From positions 51,336,162 to 51,400,161 of the forward strand of contig CAMGYJ010000010.1 in the NCBI GenBank assembly GCA_946122785.1: 64,000 bases of DNA. The letters are read 5' to 3'. This document shows, piece after piece, positions 37,602-47,922 of the stretch. How positions within the stretch are numbered: position 1 is the stretch's first letter; each line of letters opens with the position of its first letter. The notes below the pieces were generated by a model. The model worked only from the letters and a program-made list of their open reading frames with translations, was not told the DNA's origin and made no database searches. The DNA is from Linum tenue. Lineage: Eukaryota; Streptophyta; Magnoliopsida; Malpighiales; Linaceae. Position numbers and translations under genes: made by a program.

Positions 37602-40600
37602 CTATTGGGTCGGGTTACCATCACTTGTAGTCCGTGGTTCGGTAGGCATAAGTCCCATACCCTTGGTGGTATTCTGGACTTTCTCTCTAGGTAATCCTTT
37701 CGTCAAAGGATCAGCTAGATTCTGTTCGGATCTTATATGATCCACCCTCACTGCTCCTATCGTTAGGAGTTCTCTAACAGTACTGTGCTTACGACGAATC
37801 TGTCGTTTCTTTCCGTTATAGAACCGGTTCTCGACTTTAGCGATAGCTGCGGTACTATCACAATGTATCAATACCGAAGGGACCGGGCTTTCCCATAAGG
37901 GAATCTCTGACAACAATCCTCTCAACCAACTTGCTTCTTCACTAGCCGTTGCTAGTGCTATCATCTCTGATTCCATAGTTGATTGAGCTAGGATTGTTTG
38001 TTTCTTTGACTTCCAAGACACAGCTCCACCAGCGATGTTAAAAACATATCCGCTGGTTGCCTTGGAGTCATCTGATAGGGTATTCCAATCCGCATCACTA
38101 TACCCTTCTAGTACAGCGGGAAACCTTTGATAGTGTATACCAAGGTTTGCTGTTCTCTTGAGGTATCTCATGACCCTCTCTATAGCATTCCAATGCTCTC
38201 TACTAGGACAGCTGTTAAACCTGCCAAGCAATCCCACGACATATGCAATGTCTGGTCGAGTGTAATCCGCAGCATAACGGAGACTGCCAATGATGCTAGC
38301 ATATTCTGTTTGTCTTACACTGTCTCCAGTGTTCTTGAATAGCTTTACACTAGCATCATACGGAGTACACGCAGGTTTACAGTCGAAATAGTTATACTTC
38401 TTCAAGATCTTCTCTATGTAACTGGATTGATCTAGAGAATAACCATTTGCTGTTCTAGTTATCTGGATTCCAAGCATAAACTTTGCTTCTCCCAGATCTT
38501 TCACCTCAAAGCTCTCTTTTAACATGGCTTTCGCTTCATTGATCACGTGAATATTTGTACCAAATATCAACATGTCATCTACATACAAACATATGATAGT
38601 GCAAGTGTTATTCTCTGACTTGCAGTAAATACACTTGTCACTTTCATTCACCTTAAAGCCATGTGAGAGAACGAGAGTGTCAAACTTCTCATGCCACTGT
38701 TTTGGAGCCTGTTTCAAACCATATAATGATTTGTCCAACTTACAGACTTTCGAGGCATGTTCAGGGATAACAAACCCTTCTGGTTGTTCCATATAGATTT
38801 CTTCATCTAGATCACCGTTCAAAAAAGCAGTCTTAACATCCATTTGGTGTACCACGAGATTGTTCAAGGCAGCAAGAGCAATCATGACACGAATGGATGT
38901 TATTCTAGATACTGGTGAATAGGTGTCGAAGAAATCTATATTCTCTCTCTGCCTGTAGCCCTTGACTACTACGCGAGCTCGGAACCTTTCGATTGCACCA
39001 TCAGGTTTCCGTTTCGTTTTTAGAACCCATTTATTACCTAAGACTTTGCAGCCAGGAGGTAAGTCTGTTAGATGCCAAGTCTTATTAGCCTCTAACGATT
39101 CCATTTCATCTATAACGGCCTCATTCCAAAAGTCTGCATCTATGGAAGTTAATGCTTCCTGCAAACTTTTTGGATCCTCTAGGGTGTATACTGTAGTAAA
39201 GTCATCACCAAAATCTTTAGAGATTCTAGCTCTTTTACTTCTTCTGAGTTCATCCTCAGATCCAACACCCCCACTTGTTCCATTATCTCTAATAGCGGGT
39301 AGTACATTACCCCCACTATTTCTCGTTTTAAATGGAAATCGTGTCTCAAAGAAATCAGCATCAATGGATTCTATTACTACACGAGCATTCAAATCATAGA
39401 ATCTATATGCCTTACTATTGGCCGCATAGCCAACGAAGACACATTCATATGCTCGACTAGCCAACTTAACCCTCTTAGGATCAGGAATTCTTACGTAGGC
39501 CAAACAGCCCCACGTTCTTAAATAGGACAGATTAGGTGGCTTATTCTTCAAGATCTCATAGGGTGATTCTTTTCTATTTGTTTTTGGAAGACGATTTAGC
39601 ACATAGCAAACCGTCAACAAAATATCACCCCACCAAGAAGAAGCAGCTCCAGAATTGAGCATAATAGCCACAACTAATTCTGTAAATGTCCTATTTTTCC
39701 GCTCAGCTTTACCATTCATTTCTGGTGAATATGGTGCCGTGGTTTCATGAATGATACCATGTGAGCTATAGAATTCCTTGAAGAGATTAGAGTCATACTC
39801 TGATCCTCTATCGCTCCTAAGTCTTTTTATCTTTCGATTGCACTGATTTTCGAATTCAACCACAAATACCTTGAACATGTCAAGGGCTTCACTTTTGTTT
39901 TTCATCAAATAAACAAAGCAATAATCAGAGCAATCATCTATGAAAGTGATAAAGTATCTCTTGCCAGACCTAGTTAACGTCCCATCTAGTTCACAAATAT
40001 CAGAATGAATCAGATCTAAGGGTTCTGATTCTCTACTCACAGATTTATGGGGCGTTTTCGTTATTTTAGCTTGGCTACAGAAATCACATTTATCAAATTC
40101 ATTCATTGAGAGTTTAGGGATATGCCCTAGCTTGCTTAAATTCTTCACAATTCGTGTGTTCACATGACAAAGACGAGCATGCCAAACATTCAAATCACAC
40201 ACCATGTAAACTGAAGAATTCATCTTATTAATTTCGACATTCAACTTGAACATCCCATTACATGCATATCCCTTTCCCACAAAACTCCCATTCTTAGTAA
40301 GGGTATACAAGTCTGCCCCAATAGATTGATTAAACCCAGCCTTATTAAGAAGATATCCCGAAACAAGATTCTTCCTTATCTCTGGAGTGTGCAACACATC
40401 CTTGAGCACCATCTTCTTCCCAGAGGTGAAGTTCAGCTCCACTTCACCAGAACCAGCGACCATAGTGGTGTGAGTAGTTCCCAACAACACTTTCTTGTCA
40501 GCAGGTGCTTCTTCGTATGTTTTAAACATAGCACGATTGTTGCATACATGCTTCGATGCACCTGTATCCAGCCACCATCCTTCTGAGTCACCGGTGAGGT

Positions 40601-41528
40601 TAACTTCAGCGATCATATCTGTGATCATGGCTACCAAATCCTCTTCTGTCAAGTTAACCCTGGCCGCAGCGGCGGGGTTATGCTTGTTCCTGCACTTTTT
40701 TGCCATATGACCCGGTTTTCCGCAGTTAAAGCAGATAAACGGTGGGTCATTCTTAGAGGTTTGGGCCATGACCCTTTGGTTACCTCGAGAGGCACCATTC
40801 TGGTGGGGGCGGACCTGCTGGTTCTTACCCTTAAACCCTTTCTGGTTAGGTTTAAGAGCTCTAGGGGTGGGTCGTTTAGCAGTGACGACCATCACCTCTT
40901 CTTTCATATCCTGCTTGCGGGACTCTTCCTCAATCCTTAGGCGAGTAATCAAACTTTCCAGTGAAAATTCTTTGGTTTTATGTCTCAGCATATTCTTAAA
41001 ATCTTTCCACGAAGGGGGCAGCTTATCAATAATGCAAGCAACTTGAAATTGATCGTCCAGAGGCATACCTTCAGAGACGATCTCGTGAGCTATTTTCTTA
41101 AGTTCGTGGGACTGAACTTCGACAGACTTGTCATCCACCATCTGATAGCGCAGGTAGCGGCTGACAGCATACTTCTTAGCTCCAGCCTCCTCCGTGTCGT
41201 ACTTCTTTTGGAGCGCATCCCAGACCATCATTGCGGTGTTCTTGCTATCCGCATAGTAGTCGTAGAGGTCGTCTGCCAGGCCGTTGAGGATGTAGCCCTT
41301 GCATAGGAAGTCATGCTCCCTTTCCTTAGCAGCAGCAGTCCTCTCCTCATCGGTCGCTTCTTCCGGCAGCTCGACGGGCATGCTGGTGAGGCAGTGTGCC
41401 AACTTCTTGGTCGTCAGGTAGAACTCCATCTTTTGTCTCCAGCGACGGAAGTTGACTCCAACGAAGCGAAAGGGTCGATTGATATCGACAGCACCAGATC
41501 CGGCCATGTTGTTCTGTTCAGTCGACAT
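37602..41528 (-). CDS. Copia gag-pol polyprotein, copy 1, intact
   Basis: One uninterrupted frame of 1308 residues: gag (about 1-260), CCHC zinc knuckle CFNCGKPGHMAKKC (266-279), aspartic protease DTGASKH (321-327), GAG-pre-integrase H..H..C..C (about 450-484), integrase with D510 in HSDICELD, D573 in RSDRGSEY and E609 in MNGKAERK, reverse transcriptase with LYVDDMLIFG (YVDD 982-985), and RNase H with YSDADWNTLSDDSKATSGYV. The order protease-integrase-RT-RNase H defines Ty1/copia. The start codon lies only 24 bp from the LTR, unusually close. All catalytic motifs look intact, so the element could be autonomous. Copy 2 differs at one residue (DLGEAKF here, DLGETKF there). Confidence 0.97.
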   Translation of the reverse strand: MSTEQNNMAGSGAVDINRPFRFVGVNFRRWRQKMEFYLTTKKLAHCLTSMPVELPEEATDEERTAAAKEREHDFLCKGYILNGLADDLYDYYADSKNTAMMVWDALQKKYDTEEAGAKKYAVSRYLRYQMVDDKSVEVQSHELKKIAHEIVSEGMPLDDQFQVACIIDKLPPSWKDFKNMLRHKTKEFSLESLITRLRIEEESRKQDMKEEVMVVTAKRPTPRALKPNQKGFKGKNQQVRPHQNGASRGNQRVMAQTSKNDPPFICFNCGKPGHMAKKCRNKHNPAAAARVNLTEEDLVAMITDMIAEVNLTGDSEGWWLDTGASKHVCNNRAMFKTYEEAPADKKVLLGTTHTTMVAGSGEVELNFTSGKKMVLKDVLHTPEIRKNLVSGYLLNKAGFNQSIGADLYTLTKNGSFVGKGYACNGMFKLNVEINKMNSSVYMVCDLNVWHARLCHVNTRIVKNLSKLGHIPKLSMNEFDKCDFCSQAKITKTPHKSVSRESEPLDLIHSDICELDGTLTRSGKRYFITFIDDCSDYCFVYLMKNKSEALDMFKVFVVEFENQCNRKIKRLRSDRGSEYDSNLFKEFYSSHGIIHETTAPYSPEMNGKAERKNRTFTELVVAIMLNSGAASSWWGDILLTVCYVLNRLPKTNRKESPYEILKNKPPNLSYLRTWGCLAYVRIPDPKRVKLASRAYECVFVGYAANSKAYRFYDLNARVVIESIDADFFETRFPFKTRNSGGNVLPAIRDNGTSGGVGSEDELRRSKRARISKDFGDDFTTVYTLEDPKSLQEALTSIDADFWNEAVIDEMESLEANKTWHLTDLPPGCKVLGNKWVLKTKRKPDGAIERFRARVVVKGYRQRENIDFFDTYSPVSRITSIRVMIALAALNNLVVHQMDVKTAFLNGDLDEEIYMEQPEGFVIPEHASKVCKLDKSLYGLKQAPKQWHEKFDTLVLSHGFKVNESDKCIYCKSENNTCTIICLYVDDMLIFGTNIHVINEAKAMLKESFEVKDLGEAKFMLGIQITRTANGYSLDQSSYIEKILKKYNYFDCKPACTPYDASVKLFKNTGDSVRQTEYASIIGSLRYAADYTRPDIAYVVGLLGRFNSCPSREHWNAIERVMRYLKRTANLGIHYQRFPAVLEGYSDADWNTLSDDSKATSGYVFNIAGGAVSWKSKKQTILAQSTMESEMIALATASEEASWLRGLLSEIPLWESPVPSVLIHCDSTAAIAKVENRFYNGKKRQIRRKHSTVRELLTIGAVRVDHIRSEQNLADPLTKGLPREKVQNTTKGMGLMPTEPRTTSDGNPTQ

Positions 41529-41552
41529 AGCAGCAGCCGAGCGTCTTAAAAT

Positions 41553-42270
41553 TGTTAGAAACGGAACAACAACAAGATGAGGAAACCGAATCTGGAGCTG
41601 AGTCGCGGACTAGGTCGCTTTCTTTAAGACGTTCGCGGCACTGCCCTCGATGCGCACGGCAGACTATCAACCGGTCGTCTCCAGGATAAAACAGCTCCTC
41701 TTTGTACTCGCGGTTTTGTGCGAAAACCGGAGCTCTCTGAACACTCTCTCTATTGTGTTTATGCTCGTTGTAGTGTATTTAGAGGGGCTGGGGAGGCGGC
41801 TATTTATAGGAGCCGAACCCCTAGGAATATACCCTCTAGCTTGGGGAATAAGTCGGATTAATTAAGGAAGATAATTACTTCCTTAATTAAAACCGTCGGT
41901 TAGGATAAATCCTGCTGGGATTATCCTTCGAATATTCCTTTTCAATCGATTATCCCTTAGAATATTCCTCAGAATAACCGATTAATAATTAATTTCGTTC
42001 GGAATTTCTCCAAAAAATATGTATATAGTCTCAAGTGATCCAACCAACCGACCGACCGGTCGGACGGACGGACGGACGGCGCGCGCGCGCGTGTGTGTGG
42101 TGGTCCGTTAGGTCCTCCCTCTCCCACAAAAGTGGGTCACCCCAAGGGGCATGCCCTTAGGAGAGAGGCTCCTATCTTTATACTCATTTCACCAAGTAAA
42201 ACTACCAATGTGGTAGTTTTTCCACTTGAGACTCTATAGCTTTCAAAGCTATTCATACACATTTCCAACA
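41553..42270 (-). repeat. Copia LTR2, shared by copies 1 and 2
   Basis: 718 bp, nearly identical to LTR1 (the main difference seen is one extra GC unit near 42080). It is at once the 5' LTR of copy 1 and the 3' LTR of copy 2, with primer-site side on its left and polypurine tract on its right. Confidence 0.95.
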
Positions 42271-42761
42271 ATCCCCCACTTGAATAGTTTTGAAACTATC
42301 TCTGAACATCAACAGTTCCATAAGATCGGGCATAAGCTAAGGTATCGCGAAGATTTGAACCTTAGCGTAGTGGTTACACTTCCGATTTCATAAGGGTGAC
42401 TCGTAGTCTTGAACCCTATCTCAGACAATGTAGCACACCAGATCTTTTCATTGAGTTGTGTTCTCTTCTTAGCCCGTGCGTTTATGGCCATGCACGTTAT
42501 CCTGGTTTAGTGAACGCTCTAGCAACTTTGTGCCTCTCAAAGTTCCATAGGGAGCGGCCCCACTCCCACATTCACATAGGTGAGTCTATCAGGAGTACCC
42601 CCAAAGTAAAGTACTCCACCCCACATAGGGTATAGATCTCATTAAGAGTTATTAACTCAACCTCCATTGCTTTGGGATTCATGCTTCATTATGCATGAAC
42701 TTTTCGCATACTACTCATGACTTGTTATTACCCATTGAACCCATTTCTTGGGATCTCCAGT

Positions 42762-45700
42762 CTATTGGGTCGGGTTACCATCACTTGTAGTCCGTGGTTC
42801 GGTAGGCATAAGTCCCATACCCTTGGTGGTATTCTGGACTTTCTCTCTAGGTAATCCTTTCGTCAAAGGATCAGCTAGATTCTGTTCGGATCTTATATGA
42901 TCCACCCTCACTGCTCCTATCGTTAGGAGTTCTCTAACAGTACTGTGCTTACGACGAATCTGTCGTTTCTTTCCGTTATAGAACCGGTTCTCGACTTTAG
43001 CGATAGCTGCGGTACTATCACAATGTATCAATACCGAAGGGACCGGGCTTTCCCATAAGGGAATCTCTGACAACAATCCTCTCAACCAACTTGCTTCTTC
43101 ACTAGCCGTTGCTAGTGCTATCATCTCTGATTCCATAGTTGATTGAGCTAGGATTGTTTGTTTCTTTGACTTCCAAGACACAGCTCCACCAGCGATGTTA
43201 AAAACATATCCGCTGGTTGCCTTGGAGTCATCTGATAGGGTATTCCAATCCGCATCACTATACCCTTCTAGTACAGCGGGAAACCTTTGATAGTGTATAC
43301 CAAGGTTTGCTGTTCTCTTGAGGTATCTCATGACCCTCTCTATAGCATTCCAATGCTCTCTACTAGGACAGCTGTTAAACCTGCCAAGCAATCCCACGAC
43401 ATATGCAATGTCTGGTCGAGTGTAATCCGCAGCATAACGGAGACTGCCAATGATGCTAGCATATTCTGTTTGTCTTACACTGTCTCCAGTGTTCTTGAAT
43501 AGCTTTACACTAGCATCATACGGAGTACACGCAGGTTTACAGTCGAAATAGTTATACTTCTTCAAGATCTTCTCTATGTAACTGGATTGATCTAGAGAAT
43601 AACCATTTGCTGTTCTAGTTATCTGGATTCCAAGCATAAACTTTGTTTCTCCCAGATCTTTCACCTCAAAGCTCTCTTTTAACATGGCTTTCGCTTCATT
43701 GATCACGTGAATATTTGTACCAAATATCAACATGTCATCTACATACAAACATATGATAGTGCAAGTGTTATTCTCTGACTTGCAGTAAATACACTTGTCA
43801 CTTTCATTCACCTTAAAGCCATGTGAGAGAACGAGAGTGTCAAACTTCTCATGCCACTGTTTTGGAGCCTGTTTCAAACCATATAATGATTTGTCCAACT
43901 TACAGACTTTCGAGGCATGTTCAGGGATAACAAACCCTTCTGGTTGTTCCATATAGATTTCTTCATCTAGATCACCGTTCAAAAAAGCAGTCTTAACATC
44001 CATTTGGTGTACCACGAGATTGTTCAAGGCAGCAAGAGCAATCATGACACGAATGGATGTTATTCTAGATACTGGTGAATAGGTGTCGAAGAAATCTATA
44101 TTCTCTCTCTGCCTGTAGCCCTTGACTACTACGCGAGCTCGGAACCTTTCGATTGCACCATCAGGTTTCCGTTTCGTTTTTAGAACCCATTTATTACCTA
44201 AGACTTTGCAGCCAGGAGGTAAGTCTGTTAGATGCCAAGTCTTATTAGCCTCTAACGATTCCATTTCATCTATAACGGCCTCATTCCAAAAGTCTGCATC
44301 TATGGAAGTTAATGCTTCCTGCAAACTTTTTGGATCCTCTAGGGTGTATACTGTAGTAAAGTCATCACCAAAATCTTTAGAGATTCTAGCTCTTTTACTT
44401 CTTCTGAGTTCATCCTCAGATCCAACACCCCCACTTGTTCCATTATCTCTAATAGCGGGTAGTACATTACCCCCACTATTTCTCGTTTTAAATGGAAATC
44501 GTGTCTCAAAGAAATCAGCATCAATGGATTCTATTACTACACGAGCATTCAAATCATAGAATCTATATGCCTTACTATTGGCCGCATAGCCAACGAAGAC
44601 ACATTCATATGCTCGACTAGCCAACTTAACCCTCTTAGGATCAGGAATTCTTACGTAGGCCAAACAGCCCCACGTTCTTAAATAGGACAGATTAGGTGGC
44701 TTATTCTTCAAGATCTCATAGGGTGATTCTTTTCTATTTGTTTTTGGAAGACGATTTAGCACATAGCAAACCGTCAACAAAATATCACCCCACCAAGAAG
44801 AAGCAGCTCCAGAATTGAGCATAATAGCCACAACTAATTCTGTAAATGTCCTATTTTTCCGCTCAGCTTTACCATTCATTTCTGGTGAATATGGTGCCGT
44901 GGTTTCATGAATGATACCATGTGAGCTATAGAATTCCTTGAAGAGATTAGAGTCATACTCTGATCCTCTATCGCTCCTAAGTCTTTTTATCTTTCGATTG
45001 CACTGATTTTCGAATTCAACCACAAATACCTTGAACATGTCAAGGGCTTCACTTTTGTTTTTCATCAAATAAACAAAGCAATAATCAGAGCAATCATCTA
45101 TGAAAGTGATAAAGTATCTCTTGCCAGACCTAGTTAACGTCCCATCTAGTTCACAAATATCAGAATGAATCAGATCTAAGGGTTCTGATTCTCTACTCAC
45201 AGATTTATGGGGCGTTTTCGTTATTTTAGCTTGGCTACAGAAATCACATTTATCAAATTCATTCATTGAGAGTTTAGGGATATGCCCTAGCTTGCTTAAA
45301 TTCTTCACAATTCGTGTGTTCACATGACAAAGACGAGCATGCCAAACATTCAAATCACACACCATGTAAACTGAAGAATTCATCTTATTAATTTCGACAT
45401 TCAACTTGAACATCCCATTACATGCATATCCCTTTCCCACAAAACTCCCATTCTTAGTAAGGGTATACAAGTCTGCCCCAATAGATTGATTAAACCCAGC
45501 CTTATTAAGAAGATATCCCGAAACAAGATTCTTCCTTATCTCTGGAGTGTGCAACACATCCTTGAGCACCATCTTCTTCCCAGAGGTGAAGTTCAGCTCC
45601 ACTTCACCAGAACCAGCGACCATAGTGGTGTGAGTAGTTCCCAACAACACTTTCTTGTCAGCAGGTGCTTCTTCGTATGTTTTAAACATAGCACGATTGT

Positions 45701-46688
45701 TGCATACATGCTTCGATGCACCTGTATCCAGCCACCATCCTTCTGAGTCACCGGTGAGGTTAACTTCAGCGATCATATCTGTGATCATGGCTACCAAATC
45801 CTCTTCTGTCAAGTTAACCCTGGCCGCAGCGGCGGGGTTATGCTTGTTCCTGCACTTTTTTGCCATATGACCCGGTTTTCCGCAGTTAAAGCAGATAAAC
45901 GGTGGGTCATTCTTAGAGGTTTGGGCCATGACCCTTTGGTTACCTCGAGAGGCACCATTCTGGTGGGGGCGGACCTGCTGGTTCTTACCCTTAAACCCTT
46001 TCTGGTTAGGTTTAAGAGCTCTAGGGGTGGGTCGTTTAGCAGTGACGACCATCACCTCTTCTTTCATATCCTGCTTGCGGGACTCTTCCTCAATCCTTAG
46101 GCGAGTAATCAAACTTTCCAGTGAAAATTCTTTGGTTTTATGTCTAAGCATATTCTTAAAATCTTTCCACGAAGGGGGCAGCTTATCAATAATGCAAGCA
46201 ACTTGAAATTGATCGTCCAGAGGCATACCTTCAGAGACGATCTCGTGAGCTATTTTCTTAAGTTCGTGGGACTGAACTTCGACAGACTTGTCATCCACCA
46301 TCTGATAGCGCAGGTAGCGGCTGACAGCATACTTCTTAGCTCCAGCCTCCTCCGTGTCGTACTTCTTTTGGAGCGCATCCCAGACCATCATTGCGGTGTT
46401 CTTGCTATCCGCATAGTAGTCGTAGAGGTCGTCTGCCAGGCCGTTGAGGATGTAGCCCTTGCATAGGAAGTCATGCTCCCTTTCCTTAGCAGCAGCAGTC
46501 CTCTCCTCATCGGTCGCTTCTTCCGGCAGCTCGACGGGCATGCTGGTGAGGCAGTGTGCCAACTTCTTGGTCGTCAGGTAGAACTCCATCTTTTGTCTCC
46601 AGCGACGGAAGTTGACTCCAACGAAGCGAAAGGGTCGATTGATATCGACAGCACCAGATCCGGCCATGTTGTTCTGTTCAGTCGACAT
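42762..46688 (-). CDS. Copia gag-pol polyprotein, copy 2, intact
   Basis: Same 1308-residue frame and motifs as the copy at 37602-41528, with one amino-acid change (DLGETKF) and a few silent changes (for example at 46146). The open frame and near identity show that the duplication behind copies 1 and 2 is very recent, or that the copies are kept alike by conversion. All protease, integrase and YVDD residues are present. Confidence 0.97.
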   Translation of the reverse strand: MSTEQNNMAGSGAVDINRPFRFVGVNFRRWRQKMEFYLTTKKLAHCLTSMPVELPEEATDEERTAAAKEREHDFLCKGYILNGLADDLYDYYADSKNTAMMVWDALQKKYDTEEAGAKKYAVSRYLRYQMVDDKSVEVQSHELKKIAHEIVSEGMPLDDQFQVACIIDKLPPSWKDFKNMLRHKTKEFSLESLITRLRIEEESRKQDMKEEVMVVTAKRPTPRALKPNQKGFKGKNQQVRPHQNGASRGNQRVMAQTSKNDPPFICFNCGKPGHMAKKCRNKHNPAAAARVNLTEEDLVAMITDMIAEVNLTGDSEGWWLDTGASKHVCNNRAMFKTYEEAPADKKVLLGTTHTTMVAGSGEVELNFTSGKKMVLKDVLHTPEIRKNLVSGYLLNKAGFNQSIGADLYTLTKNGSFVGKGYACNGMFKLNVEINKMNSSVYMVCDLNVWHARLCHVNTRIVKNLSKLGHIPKLSMNEFDKCDFCSQAKITKTPHKSVSRESEPLDLIHSDICELDGTLTRSGKRYFITFIDDCSDYCFVYLMKNKSEALDMFKVFVVEFENQCNRKIKRLRSDRGSEYDSNLFKEFYSSHGIIHETTAPYSPEMNGKAERKNRTFTELVVAIMLNSGAASSWWGDILLTVCYVLNRLPKTNRKESPYEILKNKPPNLSYLRTWGCLAYVRIPDPKRVKLASRAYECVFVGYAANSKAYRFYDLNARVVIESIDADFFETRFPFKTRNSGGNVLPAIRDNGTSGGVGSEDELRRSKRARISKDFGDDFTTVYTLEDPKSLQEALTSIDADFWNEAVIDEMESLEANKTWHLTDLPPGCKVLGNKWVLKTKRKPDGAIERFRARVVVKGYRQRENIDFFDTYSPVSRITSIRVMIALAALNNLVVHQMDVKTAFLNGDLDEEIYMEQPEGFVIPEHASKVCKLDKSLYGLKQAPKQWHEKFDTLVLSHGFKVNESDKCIYCKSENNTCTIICLYVDDMLIFGTNIHVINEAKAMLKESFEVKDLGETKFMLGIQITRTANGYSLDQSSYIEKILKKYNYFDCKPACTPYDASVKLFKNTGDSVRQTEYASIIGSLRYAADYTRPDIAYVVGLLGRFNSCPSREHWNAIERVMRYLKRTANLGIHYQRFPAVLEGYSDADWNTLSDDSKATSGYVFNIAGGAVSWKSKKQTILAQSTMESEMIALATASEEASWLRGLLSEIPLWESPVPSVLIHCDSTAAIAKVENRFYNGKKRQIRRKHSTVRELLTIGAVRVDHIRSEQNLADPLTKGLPREKVQNTTKGMGLMPTEPRTTSDGNPTQ

Positions 46689-46712
46689 AGCAGCAGCCGA
46701 GCGTCTTAAAAT

Positions 46713-47431
46713 TGTTAGAAACGGAACAACAACAAGATGAGGAAACCGAATCTGGAGCTGAGTCGCGGACTAGGTCGCTGTCTTTAAGACGTTCGCGGCA
46801 CTGCCCTCGATGCGCACGGCAGACTATCAACCGGTCGTCTCCAGGATAAAACAGCTCCTCTTTGTACTCGCGGTTTTGTGCGAAAACCGGAGCTCTCTGA
46901 ACACTCTCTCTATTGTGTTTATGCTCGTTGTAGTGTATTTAGAGGGGCTGGGGAGGCGGCTATTTATAGGAGCCGAACCCCTAGGAATATACCCTCTAGC
47001 TTGGGGAATAAGTCGGATTAATTAAGGAAGATAATTACTTCCTTAATTAAAACCGTCGGTTAGGATAAATCCTGCTGGGATTATCCTTCGAATATTCCTT
47101 TTCAATCGATTATCCCTTAGAATATTCCTCAGAATAACCGATTAATAATTAATTTCGTTCGGAATTTCTCCAAAAAATATGTATATAGTCTCAAGTGATC
47201 CAACCAACCGACCGACCGGTCGGACGGACGGACGGACGGCGCGCGCGCGCGTGTGTGTGGTGGTCCGTTAGGTCCTCCCTCTCCCACAAAAGTGGGTCAC
47301 CCCAAGGGGCATGCCCTTAGGAGAGAGGCTCCTATCTTTATAATCACTTCACCAAGTAAAACTACCAATGTGGTAGTTTTTTCCACTTGAGACTCTATAG
47401 CTTTCAAAGCTATTCATACACATTTCCAACA
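46713..47431 (-). repeat. Copia LTR3, mosaic, shared by copies 2 and 3
   Basis: 719 bp. Its left and middle parts match LTR1/2 (CCGGTCGGACGGACGG tract). Beyond about 47340 it carries the LTR4 variants (ATAATCACTTCACC and a longer T run before CCACTTGAG). The switch falls between about 47260 and 47341. Confidence 0.93.
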
Positions 47432-47922
47432 ATCCCCCACTTGAATAGTTTTGAAACTATCTCTGAGCATCAACAGTTCCATAAGATCGGGCATAAGCTA
47501 AGGTATCGCGAAGATTTGAACCTTAGCGTAGTGGTTACACTTCCGATTTCATAAGGGTGACTCGTAGTCTTGAACCCTATCTCAGACAGTGTAGCACACC
47601 GGATCTTTTCATTGAGTTGTGTTCTCTTCTTAGCCCGTGCGTTTATGGCCTTGCACGTTACCCTGGTTTAGTGAACGCTCTAGCAACTTTGTGCCTCTCA
47701 AAGTTCCATAGGGAGCGGCCCCACTCCCACATTCACATAGGTGAGTCTATCAGGAGTACCCCCAAAGTAAAGTACTCCACCCCACATAGGGTATAGATCT
47801 CATTAAGAGTTATTAACTCAACCTCCATTGCTTTGGGATTCATGCTTCATTATGCATGAACTTTTCGCATACTACTCATGACTTGTTATTACCCATTGAA
47901 CCCATTTCTTGGGATCTCCAGT

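Noticed and set aside
38962..39399. Plus-strand 145-residue frame opposite copia pol, repeated at 44122 and 49283
   Set aside because: It is antisense to an intact polyprotein and exists only because the sense strand is coding; there is no domain or independent evidence.
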